64,000 bases of DNA from Salinibacillus aidingensis (GCF_039522525.1 NZ_BAAADO010000006.1:124001-188000); one strand, 5' to 3'. Positions 35,023 through 43,924 are shown, numbered from the stretch's first letter. Notes: generated by a model not told the origin, from the letters alone. Translations and numbers: made by a program.

Positions 35023-36198
35023 GTGAAGGAAGCTGTAATTGTTTCAGGTGCCCGTACACCTGTTGGAAGAGCAAAAAAGGGTTCACTTGCCAACACACGC
35101 CCTGACGATCTTGCGGCGCTTACTGTAAAGGAAACATTAAAGCGTGCAAATAACTATGAGGGCAATATAGATGATGTAGTCATTGGATGTGCAATGCCTG
35201 AAGCTGAGCAAGGGATGAACATGGCACGTAATATTGCGGGTCTTGCCGGTTTATCCATTGATACACCTGGAATAACGATTAATCGTTACTGTTCATCAGG
35301 ACTTCAAAGTATTGCTTATGCAGCAGAACGGATTATGCTTGGTCACAGTGATACCGTTCTTGCGGGTGGTGCTGAATCAATGAGTCTTATCCCAATGGGA
35401 GGGCATGTCATTAAACCAAACCTTGAATTGGTAGAAAATGCACCCGGCTATTATATGTCAATGGGACACACAGCGGAGGAAGTGGCAAAGCGTTTTGATA
35501 TCTCCCGTGAAGATCAGGATGCTTTCGCTGCAAGAAGTCATGAAAGAGCAGCAAAGGCTCTTCAGGAAGGTAAATTTGATGAAGAAACGGTTCCGGTTGA
35601 TGTCACCGTTCGTGAACTGGGAGATGACAACAAAGTTCAGGAAAAAACATTCACGTTAAAACAGGATGAAGGCGTACGTCCGGGGACCACTCCGGAGGTC
35701 CTCGGGAAGCTGAGACCTGCCTTTTCCATTAATGGAAGTGTAACGGCTGGAAACTCATCACAAATGAGTGATGGTGCCGCAAGTGTACTGGTTATGGATC
35801 GTGAAAAGGCAAACACAGAAGGCCTGGAACCTCTGGCTAAGTTCCATTCCTTCGCCGTTGCAGGTGTGGAACCGGAAATCATGGGTGTCGGCCCGATAAA
35901 AGCAGTCCCTAAAGCACTGGACATCGCCGGACTAAGTCTATCAGATATAGGCCTGTTCGAATTAAATGAGGCCTTTGCTTCTCAATCTCTGCGTGTAATC
36001 AGAGAGCTTGGTTTGGATGAGGATAAAGTGAATGTTAATGGTGGAGCGATTGCTCTTGGTCACCCACTTGGATGCACCGGTACAAAGCTCACCTTATCTT
36101 TAATCCATGAAATGAAGCGCAGAAACGAGCAATTTGGTGTTGTTACGATGTGTATCGGCGGCGGTATGGGAGCTGCTGGTGTAATTGAACTTTTATAA
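35023..36198 (+). CDS. fadA: Acetyl-CoA acyltransferase (thiolase)
   Basis: A 391-residue thiolase. The nucleophilic Cys is in N-R-Y-C-S-S-G-L-Q near residue 90; H-P-L-G-C-T-G and C-I-G-G-G-M-G-A-A near the C-terminus give the catalytic His and second Cys. It cleaves 3-ketoacyl-CoA in beta-oxidation. GTG start with GAGGGGGAAG upstream. Second gene of the fad operon, 39 bases after fadN. Confidence 0.95.
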   Translation: MKEAVIVSGARTPVGRAKKGSLANTRPDDLAALTVKETLKRANNYEGNIDDVVIGCAMPEAEQGMNMARNIAGLAGLSIDTPGITINRYCSSGLQSIAYAAERIMLGHSDTVLAGGAESMSLIPMGGHVIKPNLELVENAPGYYMSMGHTAEEVAKRFDISREDQDAFAARSHERAAKALQEGKFDEETVPVDVTVRELGDDNKVQEKTFTLKQDEGVRPGTTPEVLGKLRPAFSINGSVTAGNSSQMSDGAASVLVMDREKANTEGLEPLAKFHSFAVAGVEPEIMGVGPIKAVPKALDIAGLSLSDIGLFELNEAFASQSLRVIRELGLDEDKVNVNGGAIALGHPLGCTGTKLTLSLIHEMKRRNEQFGVVTMCIGGGMGAAGVIELL

Positions 36199-36213
36199 TG
36201 GGGAGGAAATAAC

Positions 36214-37998
36214 ATGAGTGAAACGAAGGATAAGTTAATTAAAGGTGGAGGCTTTTTAGTAGAGGATTTAGCTGGTGAGGATATTATTACTCCAGAGGAT
36301 TTCTCTGAAGAACATCATATGATTGCTAAAACAACAGAGGATTTTGTTGAGGGTGAAGTTGTACCAAAAATTGATCAGCTTGAAAATCATGAATTTGATG
36401 TATCTGTCAAATTGCTAAAGCAGGCAGGTGAACTTGGTCTGCTGGGGGCTGATGTACCCGAGGAGTATGGAGGACTTGGACTGGATAAAATCAGTTCCTC
36501 ACTCATTACGGAAAAAATGTCTCGTGCAGGTGGTTTCTCGATTTCCCACGGCGGACACGTAGGAATTGGTTCTCTTCCTATCGTATTCTTTGGTAATGAT
36601 GAGCAAAAGAAAAAATATCTGCCTGACCTTGCAACTGGTGAAAAACTGGCCGCCTATGCGCTAACAGAGCCAGGCTCAGGTTCAGACGCCCTTGGAGCAA
36701 AAACAACAGCAAAATTAAATGAAGCCGGTACACACTATATCTTAAATGGGGAAAAGCAATGGATTACCAACTCTGCATTTGCTGATGTTTTTGTTGTCTA
36801 TGCAAAAATTGATGGGGATAAGTTCACTGCATTTATTGTTGAAAGAGAATTCCCTGGTGTGTCTACTGGACCAGAGGAAAAAAAGATGGGGATCAAATCT
36901 TCCTCTACCCGTACACTCATTTTAGAGGATGCAGAAGTTCCAGTGGAAAATGTACTTGGTGAAATTGGACGCGGACATGTGATTGCCTTTAACATCCTGA
37001 ACGTTGGTCGTTATAAGCTTGCCATAGGTGGTGTAGGTGGATCCAAGCGTGCCTTTGAAGTAGCGGTTAAATATGCGAATGAGCGTAAACAATTTAAGAC
37101 ACCTATTTCAGGGTTTTCACTAACTAAGGAAAAGTTCGGTACAATGGCTTCCGAAATTTATGCTAATGAAAGTGCAGTATATCGCACAGTGGGTCTGTTT
37201 GAACAGCGCTTAGGAAATCTTTCTCAGGAAGAATTAAATGATGGTGGGGAAGTTGCGAAAAGCATAGCTGAATATGCCATCGAATGTTCCATGACCAAGT
37301 ATAGTGCAACAGAATTACTTGATTATGTGGTGGATGAAGCGGTACAGATTCATGGTGGTTATGGATTTATGCAGGAATATGAAGTTGAGCGTGCCTATCG
37401 TGATTCTCGTATAAACCGTATTTTTGAAGGTACGAATGAAATTAATCGTCTAATTGTTCCAGGCACATTATTAAAGAAAGCGATGAAAGGCGAACTTCCT
37501 CTATTACAAAAGGCAACCGCCCTTCAGGAAGAAATTATGATGATGATGCCGGAGCAAGTAGGCGATGAGACACTTGAACAGGAAAAATATCTATTAACGA
37601 ATGCTAAGAAAATTGGCTTGCTTGCAGCAGGTGTTGCAGCTCAGAAGTATGGCGAGAAGTTGGAAAATGAACAGGAAATACTTGCCAATATTGCGAATAT
37701 GGCTGCTGAAATCTATAATATGGAATCAGCCATTTTACGTACGGAAAAAGCGATCAATAATACAGGTGAAGAACAAAATAAGCAAAAGCTTCTATATACA
37801 CAGGTCTTTACTCAGGAAGCATTTAACCGTATCGAAGCTCATGCAAAAGAAACATTAGTAGCCAGTGAAACAGGGGATCAGCTGCGCATGATGCTATCTG
37901 CCTTAAGAAAGCTTACCCGTCATGACCCTACGAATGTCATTGCAAAGAAACGTGAAATTGCAGAAACAGCCATTAATGAAGAGAAGTATACCGTATAA
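36214..37998 (+). CDS. fadE: Long-chain acyl-CoA dehydrogenase
   Basis: A 594-residue acyl-CoA dehydrogenase with an extra C-terminal domain of about 180 residues, as in B. subtilis FadE. A-L-T-E-P-G-S-G-S-D-A and W-I-T-N bind FAD; the catalytic Glu is in R-I-F-E-G-T-N-E-I-N-R-L. It does the first, FAD-linked step of beta-oxidation. AGGAGG-type site before the ATG, 15 bases after fadA. Terminator follows. Confidence 0.95.
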   Translation: MSETKDKLIKGGGFLVEDLAGEDIITPEDFSEEHHMIAKTTEDFVEGEVVPKIDQLENHEFDVSVKLLKQAGELGLLGADVPEEYGGLGLDKISSSLITEKMSRAGGFSISHGGHVGIGSLPIVFFGNDEQKKKYLPDLATGEKLAAYALTEPGSGSDALGAKTTAKLNEAGTHYILNGEKQWITNSAFADVFVVYAKIDGDKFTAFIVEREFPGVSTGPEEKKMGIKSSSTRTLILEDAEVPVENVLGEIGRGHVIAFNILNVGRYKLAIGGVGGSKRAFEVAVKYANERKQFKTPISGFSLTKEKFGTMASEIYANESAVYRTVGLFEQRLGNLSQEELNDGGEVAKSIAEYAIECSMTKYSATELLDYVVDEAVQIHGGYGFMQEYEVERAYRDSRINRIFEGTNEINRLIVPGTLLKKAMKGELPLLQKATALQEEIMMMMPEQVGDETLEQEKYLLTNAKKIGLLAAGVAAQKYGEKLENEQEILANIANMAAEIYNMESAILRTEKAINNTGEEQNKQKLLYTQVFTQEAFNRIEAHAKETLVASETGDQLRMMLSALRKLTRHDPTNVIAKKREIAETAINEEKYTV

Positions 37999-38015
37999 GC
38001 TTTGTTTGACTGATA

Positions 38016-38055
38016 AACGGACCCTTTACCCTAAAAGTAAAGGGTCTGTTTTTTG
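38016..38055 (+). terminator. Terminator of fadNAE
   Basis: ACGGACCCTTTAC pairs with GTAAAGGGTCTGT and is followed by TTTTTT. Confidence 0.9.
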
Positions 38056-38173
38056 TTAGGTCTCTGGCAATGGACTTGGACCAACGGGCGCTCTCGCTTT
38101 TGATTCATGAAAGGTGATAATGGGAGCAGGAATATGTTAAAATATTGATAATTGAGCTGGAGGGGGTAAAACG

Positions 38174-38533
38174 ATGTCCTTAAAAGTATATCAGTATCCG
38201 AAATGCGGGACTTGTAAAAAGGCCCTTAAGTGGCTGGACGAACATAAGATTGATTATGAATCCATACATATCGTCGACAATCCACCATCAAAAGAGGAGC
38301 TTGCATCTCTTGTCGAGAAAAGCGGTCTTCCTACTAAGAAATTCTTTAATACAAGTGGAAAAAAGTATCGTGAACTCGGTTTAAAAGATAAGATAAAAGA
38401 GGCAACGAATGAAGAAATGATTGATTGGCTGGCATCAGATGGAATGCTAATCAAAAGGCCAATTGTTACAGATGGTGACCAGGTTACGGTAGGTTTTAAA
38501 GAAGATTCATTTGAACAAGCATGGAATTCATAA
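38174..38533 (+). CDS. yusI: Spx/ArsC-family protein YusI
   Basis: A 119-residue thioredoxin-fold protein with the redox motif C-G-T-C at residues 12-15 and the ArsC-family R-P-I-V near residue 94. The position between fadNAE and gcvH matches yusI of B. subtilis. Its partner is unknown: relatives include the RNA-polymerase regulator Spx and arsenate reductases, but YusI has no proven function. GGAGGGGG precedes the ATG. Confidence 0.88.
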   Translation: MSLKVYQYPKCGTCKKALKWLDEHKIDYESIHIVDNPPSKEELASLVEKSGLPTKKFFNTSGKKYRELGLKDKIKEATNEEMIDWLASDGMLIKRPIVTDGDQVTVGFKEDSFEQAWNS

Positions 38534-38559
38534 TATAGGAATAAATTGGAGGGAATAGA

Positions 38560-38946
38560 ATGAGTTTACCAAAGGATCTATACTATTCAGAAGAACATGA
38601 ATGGGTAAAAGTGGAAGGGAATAAACTTCGTATAGGAATCACGGAATTTGCTCAATCTGAATTAGGAGACGTCGTATTTGTGGAACTTCCGGAAGTGGGG
38701 GATGAAGTAGAGGCCGATGAACCATTCGGAAGTGTTGAATCTGTGAAGACCGTTTCCGAGCTGTATGCCCCGGTAGGAGGAAAAGTGGTTGAGATTAATG
38801 AGGATTTGGATGATAGTCCGGAATTTGTTAATGAATCTCCATACGAAAAAGCATGGATGATCGTTATTGAACCGGACGGAGAGCCAAAGTTAGACCAATT
38901 AATGTCAGCAGAAGCGTATGAAAAAATGGTCAACGAAGAAGAATAA
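38560..38946 (+). CDS. gcvH: Glycine cleavage system H protein
   Basis: A 128-residue lipoyl carrier; the lipoylated lysine is Lys-63 in E-S-V-K-T-V-S-E. H-E-W-V and N-E-S-P-Y-E-K-A-W are also conserved. It shuttles the aminomethyl group in glycine cleavage and, in Bacillus, also serves as the starting scaffold for lipoate made by LipM/LipL. It starts 27 bases after yusI with GGAGGGAA upstream and has its own terminator. Confidence 0.95.
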   Translation: MSLPKDLYYSEEHEWVKVEGNKLRIGITEFAQSELGDVVFVELPEVGDEVEADEPFGSVESVKTVSELYAPVGGKVVEINEDLDDSPEFVNESPYEKAWMIVIEPDGEPKLDQLMSAEAYEKMVNEEE

Positions 38947-38963
38947 TATGTGGCTTAAAGAGA

Positions 38964-38992
38964 CAGGCAGTGTGCACACGCTGCCTTTTTAT
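38964..38992 (+). terminator. Terminator of yusI-gcvH
   Basis: AGGCAGTGTG pairs with CACACGCTGCCT, followed by TTTTTATT. A family C repeat starts directly after the T tract. Confidence 0.85.
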
Positions 38993-39104
38993 TACGCATT
39001 AACCGTCCGTAATCCCGTACTTCAAATCTTAAGGGTAACCTAACAAGACAAAGTGGGGGATAAGCGGCCAGTAAATGCCTTATAATTTTCCTATCTATAA
39101 GATT
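38993..39104 (+). repeat. Interspersed repeat family C, copy C1 (degenerate)
   Basis: ACGCATTAACCGTCCGTAAT at the left, then GTGGGGGATAAGCGGCCAGT and AAATGCCTTATAA. The C(T)GGC...GGCCAGT arms pair as in C2 and C3; the right third is worn away. It occupies the place where B. subtilis has yusG. Confidence 0.6.
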
Positions 39105-39135
39105 AATAATTACATATAATGTTGTGGTGATTGTT

Positions 39136-39510
39136 ATGATCGAGGTAGAGAAAGTCATCATTGTCGAAGGGCGTTCCGATTATAAAAAAGTGAAAGAAAT
39201 AATCAACGAGCCTCTGCAGATTCTTTACACAAATGGTACGATAAGTATGGATCGGTTGGAAGCTCTTGTAGACGAACACTTCCTGAATGACAAGGAAGTT
39301 TATATTTTAGTGGATGCAGATGATCCTGGACATAAGCTCAGAAATCAACTTAGACAAGAGCTCCCCCATGCTATTCATTTATATGTAGATCGTTCTTTTC
39401 GGGAAGTAGAAACAACCCCGAATCATGAATTAGCCTCTGTCTTAGCATCCGCAAATCTTAAAGTACACACGGATTTTCTAAAGGGGTATGGTTATCATGC
39501 AGGAAATTAA
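39136..39510 (+). CDS. yusF: Toprim domain-containing protein YusF
   Basis: A 124-residue Toprim-fold protein: the catalytic Glu is in I-I-V-E-G-R-S-D, and the metal site D-A-D-D-P-G lies in the middle. It is the size and context of YusF and related to the RNase M5/small primase-like group, but no activity is proven. ATG 39136 has GTGGTGAT upstream; the earlier GTG is less well placed. Its end overlaps yusE by 14 bases. Confidence 0.85.
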   Translation: MIEVEKVIIVEGRSDYKKVKEIINEPLQILYTNGTISMDRLEALVDEHFLNDKEVYILVDADDPGHKLRNQLRQELPHAIHLYVDRSFREVETTPNHELASVLASANLKVHTDFLKGYGYHAGN

Positions 39511-39817
39511 CGAAAAAGACTTGCCCATTATTCTGGAAAGTCAATATAAGCAATTTATTTTTCTATACACACCTTTTTGCGGGACGTGTAAAGTGGCGGG
39601 GAAAATGCTGGAGACGCTGGAGAATATAGAAAATCTCCCAGACTTTCATACGATGAATGCCTCGCTGTTCCCTGGTTTTATGCAGAACTATCAAATTGAA
39701 AGTGTTCCATGTCTGGCTATTATACAGGAAGGACAGATTTTAGATAAAACCTATGCATTCCATTCTGTCCCATTTATGTATGAGAAACTGCTTAAGTATA
39801 CAGCTGACAAAGAATGA
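39497..39817 (+). CDS. yusE: Thioredoxin-like protein YusE
   Basis: A 106-residue thioredoxin fold with the active-site C-G-T-C in T-P-F-C-G-T-C-K and the cis-proline in S-V-P-C-L. It has no signal peptide, so it acts in the cytoplasm. ATG 39497 fits AAGGGGT at nine bases; an ATG three codons earlier has no spacer. Overlap with yusF means translational coupling. Role unknown. Confidence 0.86.
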   Translation: MQEINEKDLPIILESQYKQFIFLYTPFCGTCKVAGKMLETLENIENLPDFHTMNASLFPGFMQNYQIESVPCLAIIQEGQILDKTYAFHSVPFMYEKLLKYTADKE

Positions 39818-39882
39818 CAGCATATGTCAGATTTCCCGGGAAATAAATACGTGAAAAAACAAAAGATATTCAGCGAAAACTG

Positions 39883-39912
39883 TTGACTGGTTCTAACAGA
39901 CTATGCTAATAT
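39883..39912 (+). promoter_or_regulatory. SigA-type promoter of the metNPQ leader
   Basis: TTGACT, 18 bases, then TAATAT, placed about 30 bases before the first SAM-I aptamer. Confidence 0.65.
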
Positions 39913-39942
39913 ATCAATTATTCAATAAAAATATGAATCTCG

Positions 39943-40120
39943 TCTTATCAAGAGAGGTGGAGGGACTGGCCCTGTGAAGCCCGGCAACCTTCAAATCATT
40001 CTTTGTCTATGATTTGAAACGGTGCCAAATCCTTCAAAGTTAGAGCGCTGGCTTTGATAGATAAGAAGAGAGATAATCGGTTTGTGTTTATCCCTCTTCT
40101 TATGGAAGAGGGATTTTTAA
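39943..40120 (+). ncRNA. SAM-I (S-box) riboswitch 1 with terminator
   Basis: The aptamer starts CTTATCAAGAG and closes with TTGATAGATAAG; the conserved AGGTGGAGGGACTGGCC, GAAGCCCGGCAACC and GGTGCCAA blocks are all present. It is followed at 40090-40118 by a terminator hairpin (TCCCTCTTC/GAAGAGGGA then TTTTT). High S-adenosylmethionine would favour this terminator. First of two tandem S-boxes upstream of metNPQ. Confidence 0.95.
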
Positions 40121-40137
40121 TTGAATAAGTGAATAGA

Positions 40138-40308
40138 TCTCTTATCACGAGTGGCGGAGGGACTGGCCTGATGAAGCCCGGCAACCATCAGACAAAAATG
40201 TTTTGTTTGAGAAGGTGCCAATTCCTGCAAAGCGTATAGCTTTGACAGATAAGAGAACAGAAGATAATCCAGGCTTTTCTGTTCTCTTGTGAACGGAAAA
40301 GCTTTTTA
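40138..40308 (+). ncRNA. SAM-I (S-box) riboswitch 2 with terminator
   Basis: A second full aptamer: CTTATCACGAG, GGCGGAGGGACTGGCC, GAAGCCCGGCAACC, GGTGCCAA and the closing ACAGATAAGAG. Its expression platform has GGCTTTTC pairing with GAAAAGCT and a T tract at about 40302. It differs from the first copy in the P3 and P4 arms, so this is not a recent duplication. Confidence 0.95.
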
Positions 40309-40317
40309 ATAATTGTT

Positions 40318-40520
40318 TAGGAAATTATAAAATAGGCAAATTGTGGATAAGAAAAACAAATGAGGCCACGTCCGGCTCCGGCGCCCAGCGACTAGCGAGA
40401 CTTCCTTCACCTCCGTCCGATAAGTCAACATTGACTTACAAGGTTCGTCGTGTTTCCTTTATCTCCTACGGCTCAGTCCAGTCCGTACGTCGCTAAACGG
40501 GCGCTTCCGCCTTTGTTCTA
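40318..40520 (-). repeat. Interspersed repeat family A, copy A1 (uninterrupted)
   Basis: Runs from TAGGAAATTATAAAAT through AGGCCACGTCCGGCTCCGG to AAACGGGCGCTTCCGCC. On the minus strand it begins GGCGGAAGCGCCCG. It lies in the leader of metN, after the second riboswitch. It aligns along its whole length with the outer parts of the interrupted copy at 54.9 kb. Confidence 0.8.
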
Positions 40521-40553
40521 ATCAAAACGCAATCATGAAGAGGGTGAGTAAAA

Positions 40554-41582
40554 GTGATTTCCATTAAAAACCTTTCAAAAATATATAAAAGTAAAAACCG
40601 GGATGATGTAACGGCCGTTGATAACATAGACCTTTCGATAAATCAGGGAGAAATCTTTGGAGTTATCGGCTATAGTGGTGCCGGTAAAAGTACATTTATT
40701 CGTCTGCTTAACCGTTTGGAAGAGCCGACAGACGGCAAAATCATCATGAATGAAAAGGACATGACGAATTTAAGTAATAAAGAATTACGTAATGAAAGAC
40801 AAAAAATTGGAATGATTTTTCAGCATTTCAATCTCCTGTGGTCCAGAACTGTATTTGACAATATCGCCTTTCCACTTGAAATTGCCGGGATACCAAAGGA
40901 ACAACGGAAAAGCAAGGTTCAGGAGCTGATTGAGCTTGTTGGTCTTGCAGGCAGAGAAGATTACTACCCTTCACAGTTAAGTGGAGGGCAAAAGCAAAGA
41001 GTGGGAATTGCAAGAGCCCTTGCCAATGATCCGAAAGTTCTTTTGTGTGACGAAGCAACTTCTGCGCTGGATCCGCAAACAACCGATGATATTTTGGATC
41101 TGCTGGTGAGCATTAATCAAAAGCTTGGGCTTACCATTATTGTCATCACACACGAAATGCATGTCATTAAAAAGATTTGTCAGCAGGTTGCCGTTATGGA
41201 TAATGGGAAAGTCATCGAGCAGGGTGAGGTTCTGGAGGTCTTTATGCATCCGAAAGAGAAAACGACTCGCCGTTTTGTACAGCAGGTGATGGGCGAACAG
41301 GTGGAGCAGAGCCCCATTCATTATTTCGTGAAGAATTATGAATCTGGCAAGGTTCTCCGGCTTCACTTTGTTGGTGAAACAGCAAATCAGGCTATAATCA
41401 GTAAACTTGTAAAAAGGTTTAATGTTGAAATCAATATTTTACAGGGGAACATTACGCAGACTAAAGATGGAGCCTATGGTACTTTGTATGTCCATATGGA
41501 TGGTCCAGAAGAAGTAGTGAATGAAGCTATTAAATATATACAGCAAACCTCGGTAGAACTGGAGGTAGAAGAGAATGCTTAG
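40554..41582 (+). CDS. metN: Methionine ABC transporter ATP-binding protein
   Basis: A 342-residue ATPase: Walker A G-Y-S-G-A-G-K-S-T at residues 39-47, signature L-S-G-G-Q-K-Q-R, Walker B V-L-L-C-D-E-A-T-S-A-L-D, and a C-terminal NIL domain (from about residue 265) that binds methionine and inhibits transport. GTG start with AGAGGGTGAG upstream. It overlaps metP by 8 bases and lies under two SAM riboswitches. Confidence 0.95.
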   Translation: MISIKNLSKIYKSKNRDDVTAVDNIDLSINQGEIFGVIGYSGAGKSTFIRLLNRLEEPTDGKIIMNEKDMTNLSNKELRNERQKIGMIFQHFNLLWSRTVFDNIAFPLEIAGIPKEQRKSKVQELIELVGLAGREDYYPSQLSGGQKQRVGIARALANDPKVLLCDEATSALDPQTTDDILDLLVSINQKLGLTIIVITHEMHVIKKICQQVAVMDNGKVIEQGEVLEVFMHPKEKTTRRFVQQVMGEQVEQSPIHYFVKNYESGKVLRLHFVGETANQAIISKLVKRFNVEINILQGNITQTKDGAYGTLYVHMDGPEEVVNEAIKYIQQTSVELEVEENA

Positions 41583-42240
41583 AGAATTGTTTCCGAACGT
41601 TGTTATGGAAGATTTGAAAGTCGCGACAAATCAAACACTTTATATGACAGGGATATCAGTCCTTGGAACATTGATTCTCGGAATTTTACTTGGATTATTA
41701 CTGTTTTTGACGGATCGCCAGGGCATACTTAACAGGAGTTTGAATTTTATTACAGCTACTATTGTGAATGTCTTTCGTGCGATACCGTTTATTATATTGA
41801 TCCTCCTCTTATTCCCTTTTACAGATTGGCTGATGGGAACAATTAGAGGACCAAAGGCAGCTTTACCAGCTCTTATCATTGGGGCTGCACCATTTTATGC
41901 AAGGCTTGTGGAAATTGCACTGAAGGAGGTGGATAAGGGGGTAATTGAAGCAGCCAGAGCAATGGGAGCAAAAACGAGACACATCGTATTTAAGGTTCTT
42001 TTGCCAGAATCTATGCCCGCTTTAATTTCAGGCTTAACGGTAACAGCCATTAATTTAATTAGCTTTACAGCTATGGCAGGAGCAATCGGTGCCGGTGGTT
42101 TAGGAGACTTAGCTTATCGGAAAGGGTTTCAGGCCTGGGACTTTGATGTTGTGTTTGCATGTACTGTACTTATTGTAATTATTGTGTTTATTTTCCAATT
42201 TGCAGGGGATTTCTTATCTAAAAAAATTGATAAACGATAA
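41575..42240 (+). CDS. metP: Methionine ABC transporter permease
   Basis: A 221-residue permease with five helices; the EAA loop G-V-I-E-A-A-R-A-M-G-A that contacts the ATPase is at about residues 121-131. The MetI/MetP family imports L- and D-methionine. The ATG lies inside the end of metN. Part of the metNPQ operon. Confidence 0.95.
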   Translation: MLRELFPNVVMEDLKVATNQTLYMTGISVLGTLILGILLGLLLFLTDRQGILNRSLNFITATIVNVFRAIPFIILILLLFPFTDWLMGTIRGPKAALPALIIGAAPFYARLVEIALKEVDKGVIEAARAMGAKTRHIVFKVLLPESMPALISGLTVTAINLISFTAMAGAIGAGGLGDLAYRKGFQAWDFDVVFACTVLIVIIVFIFQFAGDFLSKKIDKR

Positions 42241-42255
42241 AGGAGAGAGAAAAAA

Positions 42256-43143
42256 ATGAAAAAATTGTTCACATTATTATTTGTTTCCTTGTTTGTTTTT
42301 GTTTTAGCAGCATGTGGTGGCCAAGATAGTACACAGGAAGACACAAATGGCGATGATAGCCAAACGGAAGGGAATACTACTGAGCAGGCGGAAGAAAGTG
42401 AAGAAGAAGCGACAACCATTACGGTAGGAGCTACAGCCATTCCTCATTCGGAAGTATTAGAAGAAGCGAAACCATTACTTGAAGAAAAAGGCATTAACCT
42501 GAATATCGAAACCTATGATGAATATATCCTTCCAAATCGTGATTTGTCTGAAGGACGTATTGATGCTAACTATTATCAGCACACCCCATTTTTAAATCAG
42601 CAAAAGGAAGAATTTGACTATGACTTTGCCAGCCTTGGCGGCATTCATATCGAACCAATGGGTGTTTATTCCAAGAATATTAACAGTGTTGAGGAAATTC
42701 CTGATGGTACTACTGTTATTTTAAGTAACTCTGTAGCTGATCATGGACGAATCCTTGCCCTTTTTGAGCGTGAAGGACTTATTTCCTTTAAAGATGGTGT
42801 TGATCCACAATCTGCTACGTTGGATGATATTACTGAGAATCCAAAAGACCTGAAATTTGATGCAAAATACGAAGCAGCTACTCTTCCGCAATATTACGAA
42901 CGTGAAGAGGATGTACTTGTTGCCATTAATACAAACTATGCGATTGAAGCAGGGCTGCAGCCTAGTAAGGATGCATTAATCCTGGAGGGTTCTGAGTCCC
43001 CTTATGCGAACCTTGTTGTAACGAAGAGTGAAAATAAGGACAGTGAAGCTCTTCAAACATTGGTGGAAGTTCTTCGATCAGAAGAGATTCAATCTTTCAT
43101 GGAAGAAAAATATAACGGGGCTATTGTTCCTGTCAGCGAATAA
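42256..43143 (+). CDS. metQ: Methionine-binding lipoprotein
   Basis: A 295-residue NlpA/MetQ lipoprotein: signal peptide with lipobox L-A-A-C, an acidic linker (about residues 23-52), then the binding domain with Y-D-E-Y-I-L-P-N and Y-Y-Q-H-T-P-F-L. GGAGAG precedes the ATG. It ends the met operon and is followed by a strong terminator. Confidence 0.95.
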   Translation: MKKLFTLLFVSLFVFVLAACGGQDSTQEDTNGDDSQTEGNTTEQAEESEEEATTITVGATAIPHSEVLEEAKPLLEEKGINLNIETYDEYILPNRDLSEGRIDANYYQHTPFLNQQKEEFDYDFASLGGIHIEPMGVYSKNINSVEEIPDGTTVILSNSVADHGRILALFEREGLISFKDGVDPQSATLDDITENPKDLKFDAKYEAATLPQYYEREEDVLVAINTNYAIEAGLQPSKDALILEGSESPYANLVVTKSENKDSEALQTLVEVLRSEEIQSFMEEKYNGAIVPVSE

Positions 43144-43188
43144 AAAGAACAGTAGAGTTATAGGAAGAATCACGTTCTATTTATAAAG

Positions 43189-43231
43189 AAAGGAGATGTA
43201 ATTTTCGTATAAGAAGTTACATCTCCTTTTA
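43189..43231 (+). terminator. Terminator of metNPQ
   Basis: AAAGGAGATGTAA pairs with TTACATCTCCTTT and is followed by a T-rich tract. Confidence 0.88.
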
Positions 43232-43320
43232 TATGTTCTAAGATTTGAATCTGCCCTTTGTTTTAACAGGAAATGAAGTGGTATACTTCTTACATATAAT
43301 ATTGAAAGGATGATTTAGTT

Positions 43321-43512
43321 ATTTCTTCTGACAGTTTAGGATTACAGTATACTGGTGAAATGGAAAAAGCCATGCAGCAGTCCCATGGGATGGGATATAT
43401 GGAGTATAGCCGTAAGCTTGATAAAAGAATGTTAGTTGAAAAGCGAAGGGAAATGAGCTATCAGAAAAGCAGGCAGGTTGTTGCTGAATATGATCGTCAA
43501 TTATTCAGATAG
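43321..43512 (+). CDS. Small basic/helical protein with likely ATT start
   Basis: A 63-residue frame: S-S-D-S-L-G-L-Q-Y-T-G-E-M-E-K at the N-terminus, then a basic helical stretch with D-K-R-M-L-V-E-K-R-R-E-M. AAAGGATGAT lies about 10 bases before an ATT codon, with no usable ATG/GTG/TTG at that spot. The first in-frame ATG (43360) has no ribosome site. A terminator follows directly, so the unit looks like a real single gene between metQ and suf. I do not recognise the family. Confidence 0.55.
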   Translation: MSSDSLGLQYTGEMEKAMQQSHGMGYMEYSRKLDKRMLVEKRREMSYQKSRQVVAEYDRQLFR

Positions 43513-43518
43513 ACTTTA

Positions 43519-43567
43519 AAGGAAAAGGGCTGGGCCAGCGGAATTTGGTCTCAGTCCTTTTCTTTTT
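43519..43567 (+). terminator. Terminator of the 63-residue gene
   Basis: A long imperfect stem from AAGGAAAAGGGCTGGGCCA against TTGGTCTCAGTCCTTTTC, then TTTTT. Confidence 0.75.
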
Positions 43568-43619
43568 AAGTTTTACTTCATTAGATCCTCTCATAATTTT
43601 TTTAATTACAACGAAAAAG

Positions 43620-43924
43620 TGTTATAGTTAATTTAGATATAATTCTCAATTCTATAAGCTTACATATCAATGGTGGACAAGTTATCAAACTGAGAATTCC
43701 TGTACCATGGATCATGCAATGTCGCTGGTTCACTCCCTGGTTAAAAGTGGGATATTTCGCCTATTCTGCTAATGAGGTCCTGTATGGATTCGGTTGCCCA
43801 TGTTTTCTTTATAGGAATACAGGTGCTCATTGTTGAATCCAGTTTCTATTTGTTATAAGATTGTAATGAGAATAGATTGAGAATAATAGTTATTTTATTA
43901 AATACAATAAATGGAGGTATCGTT
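43620..43924 (+). promoter_or_regulatory. Long sufC leader with several GAGAAT/ATTCTC boxes
   Basis: About 300 bases without a gene. ATTCTC or GAGAAT occurs at about 43641, 43692, 43868 and 43879, the last two as AATGAGAATAGATTGAGAAT just before sufC. The first two form an inverted pair. A CCTGTAT/ATACAGG hairpin is at about 43779-43828. The boxes resemble Fur/PerR-type half sites, but no 7-1-7 site is convincing. The promoter was not identified with confidence. Confidence 0.4.
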
